From: Crocodylus rhombifer
Taxonomy: Eukaryota; Chordata; Crocodylia; Crocodylidae
Length of the DNA stretch: 64,000 bases
Assembly (NCBI GenBank): GCA_038503035.1
Contig: JAVSML010024254.1
Coordinates: 152,697 to 216,696 of the forward strand
Direction: 5' to 3'
The first letter of the stretch is position 1, and every line of letters starts with the position of its first letter. Positions 45,468 to 57,944 of the stretch are shown one piece after another. The translations under genes were made by a program, and so were the position numbers. The notes beneath the pieces are model-generated. The model saw only the letters and a list, made by a program, of their open reading frames with translations, was not told the origin of the DNA and did not search any database.

Positions 45468-47712
45468 AGACATTAGGGGCTAGAAGGGACCTCATGAGAT
45501 CATCGAATCCAGCCCCTCTGCCAGAGGCAGGAAGTCTGCAGGGATCAGATCCCTGCAAGATAAACATCCAAATGCGTGTTGAATGAGTCTAGAGTAGGTG
45601 CTTGCACCACCTCTGGGGGGAGTCTGTTTCAGACCTTGGACACTCAGACTGTAAAGAAGTTTTTCCTTATATCAAGTCTGAATCAGCCTTCTAGAAATTT
45701 GTGCCTGTTAGACCTAGTTATCCCTTGGTGAACAAGTGTTTTCACAAATCTTGATGCACCCCTTTATATACTTACAGGCAGCCACCAAGTACCCCCTGAG
45801 CCTTCTCTTTGCCAGGCTGAAGAGTCCCATGCCCCTCAGCCTCTTCTCATGCGGTTTGCTCTCTTGGCCTTTGATCATACGGATGGCTTTCCTCTGGACT
45901 CTCTCAAGCTTATCCAGATCCCTCCTGAAGTGGGGGGCTCAAAACCAGATGCAGTACTCCAGCTGTGGCCTCACTAAGGCCGAGTAAAGCAGGAGGATGA
46001 TGTCCCTGGTTTTGCTCGAGATGCATCAGTGGATGCATGCCAGAGTTTGGTTTGCCACGGCCACGGCATCACTTTGGGGACTCATGTTCATCTTGTGCTC
46101 AGTCAAGACTCCCAAGTCCCTTTTGGTCACAGTGCTGGCAAATATAGCACCACCAAGTCTGTAAGTGTGATGCTGTTTCTTTCCTCCCAATGTGAAGCAC
46201 CTTGCATTTCTCTACGTTGAATGCTATCAGGTTTTAGTCTGCCCACTTTGCAAGCATGTCCAGGTCAGCCTGTATCCCCAGCCTGACCTCCAGCATGACC
46301 TCCTTCCCCCATAGTTTAGTGTCATCTTTGAACTTTGCCAGTCTGCATCTGATGCCCATTAATGAAGATATTGAAGAGTATCGGCCCAAGCACTGAGCCC
46401 TGGGGGACTCCACTGGTAACCTAGCACCACATTGATTTGTTCCCATCAACTAGTACCCTTTGGGTCCAACCCTGGAGCCAGTTCCCCAGCCATTGGACCA
46501 TGAAATGGTCGAGGTCACAGTTCCCCAGCTTGGTCATGAGGACATAATGGGAGACCAAGCCTTACTGAAGTCTAGATAAATGATATCAACCTCATCTCCC
46601 TTGTCCAGGCAATACGTCATGGGTCGTAGAAGGAGATAAGGTTGGTCAGGCAAGACCTTGTGGTAATAAAACCATGTTGGCTGGCATTCAGTAGGTTGCC
46701 TTCCATTAGCTTGTTGCAGATGGATCCCTTGATAATTTTCTCCAAGATCTTTCCAGGGATGGACATCAGACTGATAGATTTGTAATTTCCTGGATCTTCT
46801 TTCTTCCCTTTCTTGAAGATTGGGACCACACTGGTTCCTTTCCAGTCTTCAGTACCTTACCCAAGTGCTATGAGCTTTCAAATATCTTGGCCATAAGGCA
46901 TGCTATGATGACCACCAGCTCTTTTAAGACTCTCGGGTGTAATCCATCCAGGCCTGCAAACTTATAGATATCAAGCCTCCCAAGGTGTTCTCTCTCTTGA
47001 TCTATGTTAATTGTGGGCCCATCTCCCAAATGCTGGTTACTTTGTGTCCTGTCTGATAGCATGATCCCCTTGGGTGGGTGGAAAACTGACACAAAGTAAT
47101 TGTTTAGGAGATTGGCTTTTTCTTGGGCATCAGACATCAGCTGTCCCACTTGATCTCACAGGGCACCAATGTTGGGGGTTTTTTCCTCCAACTTCCCACA
47201 TATCTGAAGAACGACTTTTTGTTATCCTTGATTCCAGTGGCTAGCCTGAGTTTGGTTGCTGCCTTGGCTTTTCTGGACCTCTCCCTACTGGTACAAGCTA
47301 GTGCTCAGTAGTCCTCCTTGGTTATGATTCCAGTTTTCCATCTGGTATAGGTTTCTCTCTCTTGTTTCAGGAGCAACAGAAGTTCCCTGTTGAGCCAAGG
47401 GGGCTTTCCTGCCCTCTGACTGCATTTCCTGCAGGATGGGATGGACTTCCCCTACATATTGAGGATTGAGTTCTGTAGAAACAACCATTCCTCACGGACT
47501 CCCCTTCCTAGGGGGCCATGGTCCCTTAGTGCCTGACTGTGACCAGTGTCCTGAGTTTGTGGAAATCAGCCTTCCCAAAGTTGAGGATTTCTGTCTTACT
47601 GAGGAATTTGCCCACCCTGCGTTGAACACAGAAAGCAATCAGATTGTGGTATCTGTCACCAAGCTTACCCTCAATCCTCAGATCACTCACTTGAGTGTCT
47701 GCATATTGTTAA
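45468..47712 (-). pseudogene. CR1 LINE, 2.2 kb, endonuclease end to 3' terminus, minus strand
   Basis: The minus strand begins near 47712 in the last part of the endonuclease (LSDLRIEGKLGDRYHNLI), then the linker (GKPPWLNRELLLLLKQE near 47420-47360). The pre-RT block is at 47149-46868 (INIDQEREHLGRLDIYKFAG, then LHPRVLKELV). RT follows at 46829-46617 (VPIFKKGKKEDPGNYKSISL, then QHGFITTRSCLTNLISFYD). YLDFSKA lies near 46580, VPQGS near 46415, and LAKFKDDTKLWG near 46320, where FADD has become FKDD. The thumb and C-terminal region continues to the 3' end at about 45468. Many frameshifts. It is the longest CR1 here by coverage of ORF2, but old. Confidence 0.88.
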
Positions 47713-48712
47713 TTCTTGCTAAGTGCACCCTGAGCAGGCAGGGGGTGCACTGCATGGCCACAGCACCGTGCATCCCCTGCCCGCCCAGTAGGCAGCAATG
47801 GCATCGCATGGCTGAGCTCCCAGGACAAAGGCAGCAACCCACCTCTGCCCCATAGGGAGCACATGTCCCTCATGCCTCCCCCCGGGTGTGCATGCAGCTG
47901 CAGGGAGCTATGCCCTCCTGTACCTCTGGATGACCCATCCCAGTCCCAGGGCCCCATTCACACCAGCCCCTGCTCCTGCCCCACTCCCTTCCTCACCATG
48001 GGGGCCTCAATCTCCCCCTGCCCCTTCCCCTCCACAGCTGGGTGCTGTCTCTCTCCATCTCTGCTCCTCACTCCCAAGCCACAGCCCCTCCACCCCTGCT
48101 GCTGCCTCTCACTCCTGGCCCACAGTACCCTGCATCTTCCCAGGGTGTGTGGGGACCCTCCTTCCCTGGGCTCCAACACCCCTCCCACACACACAGCCCC
48201 CCCACACCTTCACAAATAACCCCCCACCCACACTTCAAAAAATAGCATCTCATGATTTACATGTTAAATTTCTTGATCTTTGTAAGAGTTTGTCTCATGA
48301 TTTTTGGCATGGTGAGGTTGGCAATACTGATATTAAGGCAACTTCAATCTTCTCTGTGAAGATAAAACAAGTAATTTGTAGCCCTCCAGCATCACAGGAT
48401 GCACCACTCCCAGTGTCATTGCCCCCCTTCTGCCCCAACCTACTTCTTGCTCCATGAATGAACTTTCCACCTTCCTGAACTCTACTATCAGGGAGCAGGC
48501 AGGATGCTGTCAGTGCCAGGAAGGGAGTTGCAGTAGTAGAAGGATGGATCTGAGAGACAGGGGCATGGCAGCGCAGGGACTGTGGCTTCCCTCTGCAGGC
48601 CTCTGTGTTCCTCCCCTGAGGTAGAGGGTGATGGAGAGGGCTGTCCCTCTGCTTGTCCCCTGACTCCATTGCCAACTCAATCCAAGTCCTCAACCCAATC
48701 TCATCACCTACA
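47713..48712. repeat. C-rich, low-complexity region with a short dispersed repeat
   Basis: 47713-48235 is pyrimidine-rich (runs of ccc, ctcc, cagcccc), which generates several long but meaningless open frames. 48241-48345 (catctcatgatttacatg, then gtctcatgatttttggcat and gaggttggcaatactgat) looks like a short dispersed repeat. Proline-, serine- and histidine-rich translations here have no domain structure. Confidence 0.5.
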
Positions 48713-49170
48713 CCATAGGCGGAGGGAGAAACAAATTTGCAGGGTGGGGGGGATGGGACTGAGTAGATGCATGCCTCCCCCCTGCACAAAAGTCTGCAAG
48801 GGAAGGGGTGGGGGGAGCAGAAAGGCTCATGGGATGAGGAGGGAGGGAGCAAGGCTGGGACTGGCACAAGGCAGGGATCAGGCTCGAGCTCAGGGCCAGG
48901 ATCTGCTGAACCCATGCAGCTGCCCCTTCCCCTATGCCATCGTCCACTGCCCCCCCAGCCCCTTCCTGGCTGCCTCTCCACATCATCTCCAGTCTGACCC
49001 CAGCCCCTCACCACCCGGGGGGGCCCAGAGCTGGAGCAGGGCCAGCCTCAGCTGCACCACCAGGTCAGAGGAGACAGAGGCCCTGGGACCCCTGCTCCGC
49101 CCCATCTAAGTCATCCATGCGAAGAGACTGTCAGTTCCTGCAGAGCTGCAGCGCCAAGGAGCCAAGGGGA

Positions 49171-49426
49171 GCACATGGCCCCCCCAGTCTTTGCATGGGG
49201 CAAGGGCAGGCTGCAGCTGTGAGGCAAGCTGGGTTCTGCCTGCTCCTCACCTCCACACCTTGCTGCAGCCTTTGAAAGCAGCGTGGCGCCATGTGTGTCC
49301 CACTGCTGGGCAGGCCAGCTATGCTTCACTGCTTTAAAAGGCTGCAGCAAGGTACAGAACAGTCAGAACCCAGCTTACCTCACAGCCCACCCTTGCCCCA
49401 TGCAAAGATTGGGGGGGGGCATGTGC
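49171..49426. repeat. Long imperfect palindrome
   Basis: Left arm from gcacatggcccccccagtct through ttgcatggggcaagggcagg to ccttgctgcagcctttgaaa. The right arm is the inverse, from aaaaggctgcagcaaggt to gccccatgcaaagattgggg and gcatgtgc. Arms are about 105-115 bp with a loop of about 45 bp. Confidence 0.85.
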
Positions 49427-49462
49427 CCCCCCCCTTGGATCCCCAGAGCCATGACTCTTCAG

Positions 49463-49711
49463 GAGCCACTGGACTCTGCTTGTCCCATGACCTGGCCCAG
49501 CTGGGGCTCCATTCACAGTGAATGGGGTCCTGACCAAGCCAAGTCATGGGGCAATCAGAGCCCAGTGGCTCATCCAGGGCCACAGCACATTGGAGCCAAG
49601 ATGCTGGGGAATGTTCTGTCCCTCCCCCAAGGTCCTCTGCAGTGCACACAGCAGTGGGAGCCACCAAGCTCCAATTGCCCCATGTCCCAGCCTGGCCAGG
49701 GCCCCATTCTC
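49463..49711. repeat. Inverted pair plus third direct unit
   Basis: Unit 1 (49463-49516, gagccactggactctgcttg through ggggctccattcac) is followed at once by its inverse (49518-49571). A third unit in direct orientation lies at 49657-49711 (ggagccaccaagctccaatt through gggccccattctcc). Confidence 0.8.
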
Positions 49712-50020
49712 CGGGCTGCCTGGGGCTCTGCTTGTCCACACTCACCTCAGCTCATGCTGGAGTGGCCCTGGGAGCAGCTTACACCAGGGCATGGTGCAGC
49801 CTAGGAGCAGAGGTGAGTGCAGACAAGCAGAGCCCAGGTGCAGGAGGTGGGCAAGGGGAGCATGGTGTAGCCCAGTGGCTGCAGGAAGCTGGCACTGGCC
49901 AGTCCTGGGGCTACTGCAGCTGGGCCGGGGTGAGTGGGGCCATGGCCCTTTCCCCTCCCCCCAAAGACTTACCTGCTTGGGCGGGGGTGGGGGGGCATCC
50001 ATGCTGATCGCATAAGAGCA

Positions 50021-51442
50021 AATTTACCTCACATGTAATGAATTATGGGTCTAAATATGCTCATCACATAAGAGAGAATTTACATATAAAGAATGTGCAT
50101 AAAAATCAAGGGAAACCTGTATTGCCCAGGCATCCTGGCTCCTAGCCACATCCCTGCTCACAAGCCCCTTAGGGCAAGAAACAACTCCCATTCACTAGTC
50201 ATGCAAGAAACAGTCAGTGTTAATCCTGAACATGCAACTGCTCATAGCATGTTCTAACTCTAACACAGTTTAACATTCCACAAATTTAGTATGGCTGAAA
50301 TGTAACATGTAACTTCACCCTAACAATCCAATTAGCTAATGTCTTTAAGGCACACCACTCTCTTAGCTGGTAAGACACAAAGAAGTAATGTGGCCAGCTA
50401 CCTTTGACTTCCTGGCCTGAATGACCAGTTAGTATAATTTATAGCTGAGTTAACCTTTGGTATGAATCTAGAGTTGGGCTTGAACTCATGCCCACAAAGC
50501 TACAGCAAGACAACTTAACCACTCTGACACTGCACCTTTAGAAGGATGGTTGAAATCTACCTTAGTATACAGTTGCTGAATTCTTTATCTAGCTGATGGA
50601 TGTTTTGTACCCAGGAAATGGAAAAGTAGGAGTGGCAGAAACAGTGTTGCAGACCAAATCAGGAATCCAGAGCCATCCATCCTGAAAAGAAATACAAGCT
50701 TGAGTTGCAGTAGATTTGGCAATCTTGGACTGGCCTTGTCAGCCATCTTTGGCCCCACAGATAAGATAAGCATGGAAGACAGTCATTCTCAAGTGTGAGG
50801 GATTGCTTTCAGTGGGAAAGCAAAAAACTAGGCTCATTGATTGAGATCAGGTAGGGAAGGATTTATTACAATTGCCCAGAATTCTTGTTCTGTGGATAAA
50901 TGATTTAATTTCCACTGTTGTCAATCCATCAGCTTTCAACAGCATTCAATTAAACTTCAATTTAAGGAGATGTCAGCAATCATTTGACTATTTATCCCTT
51001 TGTTTACTAATCTATTGAAGTATTTTGCTTGCAAGAAGCATATAGCAAGGAAAATTCAACACGTAAAGGGGGACAAAATGGTTCTATTTTTAGTAATTTG
51101 AAAACAAAGAACCAATGATGTGAGCAAATGTTTTGTTACACCTGTCACTGTTTTCTTCTTTTTATAGTAGCACCTAGGAGGTAATTTTCTACCTACATAT
51201 AATATGAATATAGTATTTCTCCAAACAGTAACCTTTTGTAAGCAAATGTAATTCAGCTGATACAATTTATCATCATTATATCATTTTATGTAAAATTAAA
51301 CTAATCTTTCTTATCTGAGGGTTCATTGGACTCAGTCAGTTCCTGCTATTTGTATTGCTAGTGCTTAGAAAGTCCGCCCTCACTATGCTACACTTTATAC
51401 AAAAGCATAGGGAAAAAATGGTCCTTTTCCTGAAAGCTTGAC
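50021..51442. other. No recognisable feature
   Basis: AT-rich, apparently single-copy DNA. Confidence 0.5.
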
Positions 51443-51450
51443 CATCTAAG

Positions 51451-51898
51451 ACCTGTCCACCTGGTGGCCCTGGGACCCCATTTGGCCCACAAAGGGTCAA
51501 GTTGTGATCCCTGAGCTCTCACCTGGCCACTGTTCCCCCCATTCCTTCAGCTGTAATAGCAGCCAGAGTCTCCAGGCTCCCCCACCCCTTCTCTAGCAGC
51601 CACTTCCTGCCTCTGCCCCAGGAGGTAGAGCAGTGTGTCAGGAGCTGAGGGGAGTCCAAGGCTGGACCAGTTCATGGTGAGGAGGTGAGGAGTGGGCAGA
51701 GTGGATTATGCCCATACAGTGCAGTAGGAGGGGGACCACCTTGGCATATGGCACAGCTGGGTCAGGGGGCATTACTGCAGGATGTACCCCAGGAGCCTGT
51801 AGCTTGCCCTGGTGCAGCCCACAAGGCCTACAGCCCCCCACTACTGTGGCTGGCAGGGCATATGACCCCCCCCAGCTTCCTAGTAGTTGGATAGCCTT
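51451..51898. mobile_element. hAT-type element, 448 bp
   Basis: Left end acctgtccacctggtggccc and right end tagttggatagcctt are degraded inverse ends. The flanks catctaag (51443-51450) and gatctaag (51899-51906) match at 7 of 8 bases, as expected of a hAT target duplication. The interior is C-rich and non-coding. Confidence 0.7.
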
Positions 51899-51906
51899 GA
51901 TCTAAG

Positions 51907-53700
51907 TAAAACTCCCATTGCCTTCAGTAGGAGCAGAATTAGGCCAATCTGTGAAACTGCCTTTTTAAAGATCCCACCCTGAGTGCCAGGTTCAAAGCCA
52001 TTGAAATGAATAGGAAGACTCAAATTGACTTCAAAGGGCTTTAGATTAGGCTTGTAACTATTCCATCAGGTGGCAATGCTGACTATGTGATTTTCAGCAT
52101 TTTTCCAATTTGGCAGCATCGCCTACAAATCTCACATTTAGTACTCTCTCTTGTGAACCTTGGATCTAGCTGTTCTGTAAATCATTACAACTGTGGGCAT
52201 CTATAATGCCAATCGAATGGGAGTTGCAGGTACTTAGCACCACTGAAAATTAGGTCCCTACAGTGCAATTATATATAGATTTTATTCTTTTCACACAGCT
52301 TGAAACAGCTTAGTCAATTCTACATATACCGATAGTCATACTAATTCATATTGAGGTAAGTTTGGCTAGTAAAGTTCTATAGGAATTGGTGCCCGTTTTG
52401 AGGGGAAATGATTATACATACCTGATTGTGGAAGCATACACCAAGATAAATACCAATTATAGGGGGAGTTGTGGGGATATTGGATTGTATCAAGCTGATG
52501 TCAAAAGAATTTAAAGGCAGTTCTTTTAACACTGTAACTTAAAAGCTGTCATGCTTCAAAAAAATAAATGTATTTAACAATGCCTAAAAAAATAGCTAAG
52601 GTATTAATTAAGGGCATTAGGTTGATGAGGAGGGGATTTCATGGTAGCATTTTAGGCCTCTGGAAGAATGGTACATGGATAGAAATGAAGTTTGGTGTGC
52701 CTGAGTGATCATTCTGCCTGTTGAACTCAATGAGAGTCTTTCCAATTAATTAATAGAACTTCAATTCAAATCCTAATTACATTGACTTTCTGAAACAGGA
52801 GGTCACTATTGTTATTATAAACTGTGAAAATAAAAAAAGAAAGTTTGAACTCATCTATTTATTGGGTGTTGGAAAGATGATCTGCTATTGCCATGGCTAC
52901 AGTGTTCTCTTTGTAATGCTGGCCTTTTATTAAGATAGTTTGGGAATGAATAGGACAGCTGCATCTCAATTTCCTACAAGACTTGTAGTGTACAGTATTC
53001 CTATATTGACACCTGGACCACAGATTTTAAAAGTTAGAAAAATTGTCATTGTTTGGGGTTCAACCAATGCCTGTATCATTCTATTTACATACAAAGACTT
53101 TACAAAAAATATTATAAATTTGTGTCATATTTAGGATTTTGATCTGTCTGAAATTGTCAGATCTTATCCCACAGCCAATGGCTTTGGAATAAATGCTATG
53201 GAGACATTACCTACTTTATCTTTTTAGCATCTGTCATCAAATGTTAATACTAATTCAGTATATTAACCTACAGCTTTCATTGGCACTGGAAAACTTGAAA
53301 TTGATTTAGAATCCCAGTTCAATTTATATTTAAATCAGCTTTGGTAGATGATGTATTAGCAAACTGTTGTTGGAGAAGAAAATATGCTGCTAAAGGCCTT
53401 TAGTGCCAGTGAATTTTCCTTTTTTCTCTGGTGCTTTTTGGAGTGATTTCTATAGCAAGGCAGTTAGAACTCAAGCTATGAAAATTTGGGCGGCATAATT
53501 ATATATGAAAATGAAAAGTAAAAATAGATTTCAGGATAGACTTTGAAAGTTGAATAAGCCATCTTACACGAATGCACTCTTACTGTGAATTCAGTGGGTC
53601 ACACAAGAGTTGGTACAGAGTACCTAGCATGCTATAAAAGCACACTCCAGGTTATTGTGCAGTAGTGACTCCATGCAGATGAGTCAATAAGGCAGTTATG
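51907..53700. other. No recognisable feature
   Basis: AT-rich, apparently single-copy DNA with no coding motif. Confidence 0.5.
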
Positions 53701-53708
53701 TGCTACAT

Positions 53709-54005
53709 CAGGGCTGTCTAACTTCTGAGTGTCTGGAGGCTGCACGCTGCACAGGCTACAGGCCCCTCTCCCCCCAGATGCCACCACTATGTGGACTGTG
53801 GGCTCCCTGGGCTTCATGGACTGCACTCCTGTGGCCCCAGGGATGAGAGACAGAGAGCGAAAGTTGGAGGAAGGGAGGAGGAGCCCAGAGATCCTAGCTA
53901 CAACAGCAGCAAGAGTGATAGAGGGAGTGGCACCTGGGCAAAAACCTACAGGCCACCAGTTAACCACTCCCTGAGCTACATGTGGCTCTCAGGAGTCATT
54001 CACTA
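53709..54005. mobile_element. hAT-type element, left end preserved
   Basis: cagggctgtctaacttctga is a hAT end related to the one at 51451. The internal gagctacatgtggctctcag is the usual motif of this group. The right end and target duplication were not identified. Confidence 0.5.
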
Positions 54006-54222
54006 CAGGGAAGATCCAGAGGGGTTGTGGTTATATGGCTGCACCCCCCCACACCCCTCCCCCTTTGGCTGCACCACACATGAGCTCTCAGTACAGGGTC
54101 TCCCCAGAGTTCCTGCCTTCACTCTGGCTCCAGAGCACAGGGGATGAATGTTGCCACTGCTCACCCTTTGCTTTCCTCTGAATTCAGGAGGGTGGGGAAG
54201 GGTGAAAAGCAGCAACAATTAC

Positions 54223-54520
54223 TAGGGCTGTGCAAAACAGCACCGTTTCATTTCAACTTCCATTTTGCCATTTCGAAGGGACAGTGTTTCATTTCACTGT
54301 TTTGAAGCACTGTTTCATTTTGTTTTGTTGAAACTGTTTCGACGTTTAGCCCACAGTCTATAAAGGGGAAATCATGAAAATGCCTGTAACTGTCATTTCT
54401 TGCCTGGTTAGGATAAAAATTGCAAGGATGGTAGCCCCTTCTGAGGGCATGAAGCTTGCCAAGTTTCAAGGGGATAGGTGCAAGGGTTTCTGGGAAACTG
54501 CACCTCAAACTGGTCAAAGC
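54223..54520. mobile_element. Short repeat, family G, copy 2
   Basis: Begins tagggctgtgcaaaacagca and carries five tttcattt/tttcaac motifs, then aaaatgcctgtaactgtcat, ggataaaaattgcaa and gcttgccaagtttcaagggg. Related to 18280-18410. Non-coding. Confidence 0.55.
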
Positions 54521-54569
54521 AAAGCTCGTGTCACTTGCCATCAGCGGCAGCCTGCTGTCCTCCCTCACG

Positions 54570-54957
54570 CAGATCTGGGGGCCTGCACCCCCCGGGACGG
54601 CTGCAGGGCTGTGGCAAATGCATCCTGAAGGGTGTGGGCTCCTGGATCTGTGCACAGGATGACAGCATGCTGCTGCTGCTGCTGGCTAGGGCCAGCAGCA
54701 GCACTGTTCTTCCCAGCACTCAGCATGGGCTGCACCGAGCACCAGGCTGCTGTCATCCTGTACACAGATCCAGGGGCCTGCACCCCCTGGAGAAGTCTGG
54801 CACAGTCCCGTAGCCCTCCCAGGGGGTGCAGGCCCCTGGATCTGCACGGGGTTTGAGCAAGCTGCCACTGCAGGCTGGGGCCAGCAGCAGCCACTTGGTG
54901 CAGCCTGCACCGAGCATCGGGAAGACTGCAGTGCTGCTGCTGGGATCCATGCAACGG
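54570..54957. repeat. Tandem and inverted GC-rich array (about 194-bp unit)
   Basis: cagatctgggggcctgcacc at 54570 recurs as cagatccaggggcctgcacc at 54764, a spacing of 194 bp, with a second shared block (ggccagcagcag, then gctgcaccgagca or cctgcaccgagcat). Inside lie two inverted pairs: 54642-54667 with 54748-54773 (25 of 26 match) and 54767-54790 with 54819-54842 (24 of 24). It also contains a (ctg)n run at 54668-54682. Confidence 0.8.
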
Positions 54958-55079
54958 CAGGAGTCACCACACCTCCCTATGCTCCCTGGACAAGCCATGG
55001 CTTTGTTCTGTGCTTCTCTCTGCCCTGGCTGTGCAGGGCCTGGCGGGGAGGGCATGGGGGTGCTGAGGCCTCCGTTTCT

Positions 55080-55490
55080 TCTAGCCTGGCAGCACATCCG
55101 AGACTGGCTCTACTCCAGCTCCTGGCTCTGGGCCTTGCTGGGCAGTGCAGGGCTGGGGCCAAGGCCAGTGTGGGGCTGGGAGGTAGCGGATTTGTTGGTG
55201 CAGGGGTCACTAGCACCAGGCAACAATGCTGGTTGCAGAAAAGGGGCGGCCATATGGGTGCAGTGGGCCCCGGCCCTGATCCTTATTCTGGGCCTGGATC
55301 TGTTCCACTCCCTCTCAATCTCTGCCCAGCCCCAGCCCCAGCCCCAGCCCCAGCCCCACTCCCTTCCCACCCTGCCCTTTCCACTTCCCTTACACCTTCC
55401 CCCAGACTTTCCCACCTGGGGCGGGGGCATGTGTGCATGCTTAGCCCCCCCCAAAAAAATTTCTCCCTCCACCTATGACTAGCATCTGAC
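55080..55490 (-). mobile_element. GC-rich fold-back element, family F, copy 2 (inverted)
   Basis: Inverse-orientation counterpart of the left part of 48713-50020: the minus strand starts near 55490 with cataggtggagggagaaatt and contains the ASLGCAARLEETEA translation near 55100. A short (ccccag)n tract lies at 55326-55358. The 54570-54957 array probably belongs to the same element. Confidence 0.5.
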
Positions 55491-56272
55491 TAGCCATCTG
55501 GTGGTGCTGTAGACTTTGCCTCTGCCTGATGGTTTGGCTGTTCTGGGTTTAAATTCAAGTGTTCCTAACATCTCTCAACTATATAGCTGTTCCAATGAAT
55601 GACATCACAAAAAATCCTTTCCTTAAGAACAGTAAATAGCAAGATGCCTGGGTAAGATGTACAAGATATGGGCCTGCTGTGAGCTTGGCAGGGGTGTAGT
55701 GAAGAAGGTTGCAGAGACGTCTGGCTCAAGAAAAACTTAAAGTGCTGCCTTTCAAGACAAGTCAGGTCTTTCACTGCTGCTCTTTTTTGGAGCCCAGCTG
55801 CCCACGTGCACGGAAGAGATGCACTCTGAAAAGCATGGCTCAGGACATGGCTACTTAGACTGTTTTGTGCTGTCTTCAGAGTGGGAAATTTGTTTCCACG
55901 TTGCAGCAGCCATGTTGGCCATGTGGAGGAAACTGAAGAAGAGGGAGTGGAGAAGCATGTGCCTGGGAACCTGGTTAGGGCTTGCCCTTACCTTATTCTC
56001 TGCTGCTCAGCAGTTTTCTCCCTTATGGCAGCAGCCACATGAAGGGGAGGTTAGGGAGAGGAGGATGGGGCTTTACACGTGCACCCTATATCCTAGGAGC
56101 TTGGCTTAGGGCTCTGATCTGCTTATACCATTCCCTGCTGGCTCTAATGCCAGCAATTTGCTCCTTCATTGCTGCGGCTGTTGGCCAGGTGGTGAAGTGT
56201 GGTTAATGGGACTCTCCTCCCAGAGCAGCACAGTGCCCTCGCTCATGGGAGACCAATTCAGGCCTCGACACC
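55491..56272. other. No recognisable feature
   Basis: Mixed sequence. No motif was recognised. Confidence 0.45.
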
Positions 56273-56280
56273 GCTTACCC

Positions 56281-56832
56281 CAGGGGTGGGCAAAGTCCAG
56301 CCCATGGGCCAGATTGAGCCCACAGTGGACTCCATTTCCTAACAGCCCCTCTCCACATCACTGTGGCTGGTTTCCATGGGGACCCTGGGAGTGCTGAGGC
56401 TGTGACAGTATGGGGACAGGGTTTCCATGGAGACCAGCCCTAGCAGTGCTGGCAAGGTATGCAGCTAGGTGGGGGGGCTGTTCAAGGGCTGGGATCTTGT
56501 GGCAGTGACAGTATGGTCCAGAGCCAGGGCAGAGCTCCCAGCTGCTGGCCATATGCCCCAGGCAGGGGTATGCAGGCAGCAGATCTTGGCTCTGCCCTGG
56601 TTCTGGACCATGATGTCAGCACTGCTAGATCCTAGCCCTAGAGCAGCTCTCTGTCCACTCGCGCACACTGCCAGTGCTGCTGGGGCTGGTCTCCATGGAA
56701 ACCCTGGCATTGCACTGTCACAGCACCACCACCATTGGGGTCTCCATGGAAACCATCCAGAATGATGTGGGCAGGGGCTGCTGGGAAATGGATTCTGGCT
56801 GCCAGCCAGACCTGCTATTTTGCCCACACCCA
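56281..56832. mobile_element. hAT-type element, 552 bp, perfect 8-bp target duplication
   Basis: Left end caggggtgggcaaagt and right end attttgcccacaccca are inverse. The flanks gcttaccc at 56273-56280 and 56833-56840 are identical. The interior is GC-rich, with repeated gtttccatggagacc-like motifs, and is non-coding. Confidence 0.9.
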
Positions 56833-56840
56833 GCTTACCC

Positions 56841-57589
56841 CATCCTCTTTTAGTCTCCCACCTGCCCTTCTCCTCAGATCTCCCTTTTACTGTCTCGCTC
56901 CTCTGTCTCCATCCTTCCTCTGCAAATAGGACTCCCAGCCCAGCCCAACAACACGCCAGACACATCAGGCTCCCTCTCTCAGTGCAGCTGCTGAGCGAGT
57001 AGAGCAGAAATCAGAGGGGTACATCTGCACCCCCTCTGGATCTGCCCCTGGCTAACAGACAAAGGAAAGAAACCAATGATTATAAATTTAAAATGACCAG
57101 AAGCAGAGAATCTGAATAGTAGTTTAATCTGTAGGTAATGAACCCTTGGCTATTAAGATGAGGCACTAATGGACAAGGCTTTAATGAGAAAAACAACCTT
57201 TTCACATGTTCGTGAAGAGGGCAGAGGAGATGCTCCTAGTTTGTCATTAATTTTTATAGGTAATCAAGACAAACAGAGCCAGTATTTTTAAGCCGCAGTG
57301 TTGGCTGAATAACTACACAAGTTAAAGTAGTAAATTTTCAGTCAGCAATATTCATGCTAGAAATTCAAAGGAACTAAAACAAGTAGTTAAATTTCTAACT
57401 GGAGCTAGTTAGAAAACTTTAAATGAGAAGGTCTCAAATAAGAATAACTTTAAAGTAAACGTTCTTGATTTTTCCTTTGTTTTTTAATTAGCTCTAAGAG
57501 TTGTTGTTATTATGATTACTAAGAGATGCCCTATAGAAAAAGAGATGCCCTTTAGAAAAAGGTAGGATCCCAGAGGATTCATAGGTGGC
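56841..57589. other. No recognisable feature
   Basis: A 19-bp tandem duplication (aagagatgccct, then tagaaa) occurs at about 57521-57558. Otherwise AT-rich DNA. Confidence 0.45.
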
Positions 57590-57725
57590 CAGGGTGGGGC
57601 CTATTTTTAAACTACCAAAAAGGGAAAAACAATTATAGACCTCTGAATCTTGTTTGTTTTATCAGGGGAAATTAGTTGAGTGTATCATTAAAAGCATGTT
57701 AATCAGCCACAATGAAGAATTCTAG
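57590..57725 (+). pseudogene. LINE reverse-transcriptase fragment
   Basis: Across a frameshift this reads PIFK, then NYRPLNLVCF, then GKLVECIIKSMLISH, matching the NYRP and GK..E.II motifs at the start of LINE RT. About 130 bp; the family is uncertain. Confidence 0.55.
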
Positions 57726-57944
57726 CAGGTTTGACAGAGCATACACTGGTATGAAAAGTGTTGATTTGTTCCAATCAGATTGTATTTATCAAAAACATGT
57801 AAATAGGATAACAAATAAAAAAGAACAATTGCACATAACTTATTTATATTTCCCCTCATTTTACAAGAAGTATTAAGCTGAAGCTGAAGCTGAAGCAGGT
57901 CTGAACTAGCAGCAACATCACAAATAAAACAAAATTCCACCTAC

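Larger units (their letters stand above)
48713..50020 (+). mobile_element. GC-rich fold-back element, family F, copy 1
   Basis: The left part (cataggcggagggagaaac then aaatttgcagggtgggg) is the inverse of 55440-55490. 49021-49110 translates to a SWSRASLSCTTRSEETEA string, paralleling SWSRASLGCAARLEETEA on the minus strand of about 55150-55080, so the two regions are related and opposite in orientation. Internally it holds a long palindrome (49171-49426) and an inverted plus direct array (49463-49711). No transposase was recognised. The right boundary is uncertain. Confidence 0.55.

Noticed and set aside
47860..50015. Several 100-240 codon frames as proline/serine-rich proteins
   Set aside because: They overlap on both strands in C-rich fold-back DNA, and their translations are compositional with no domain or splice context.
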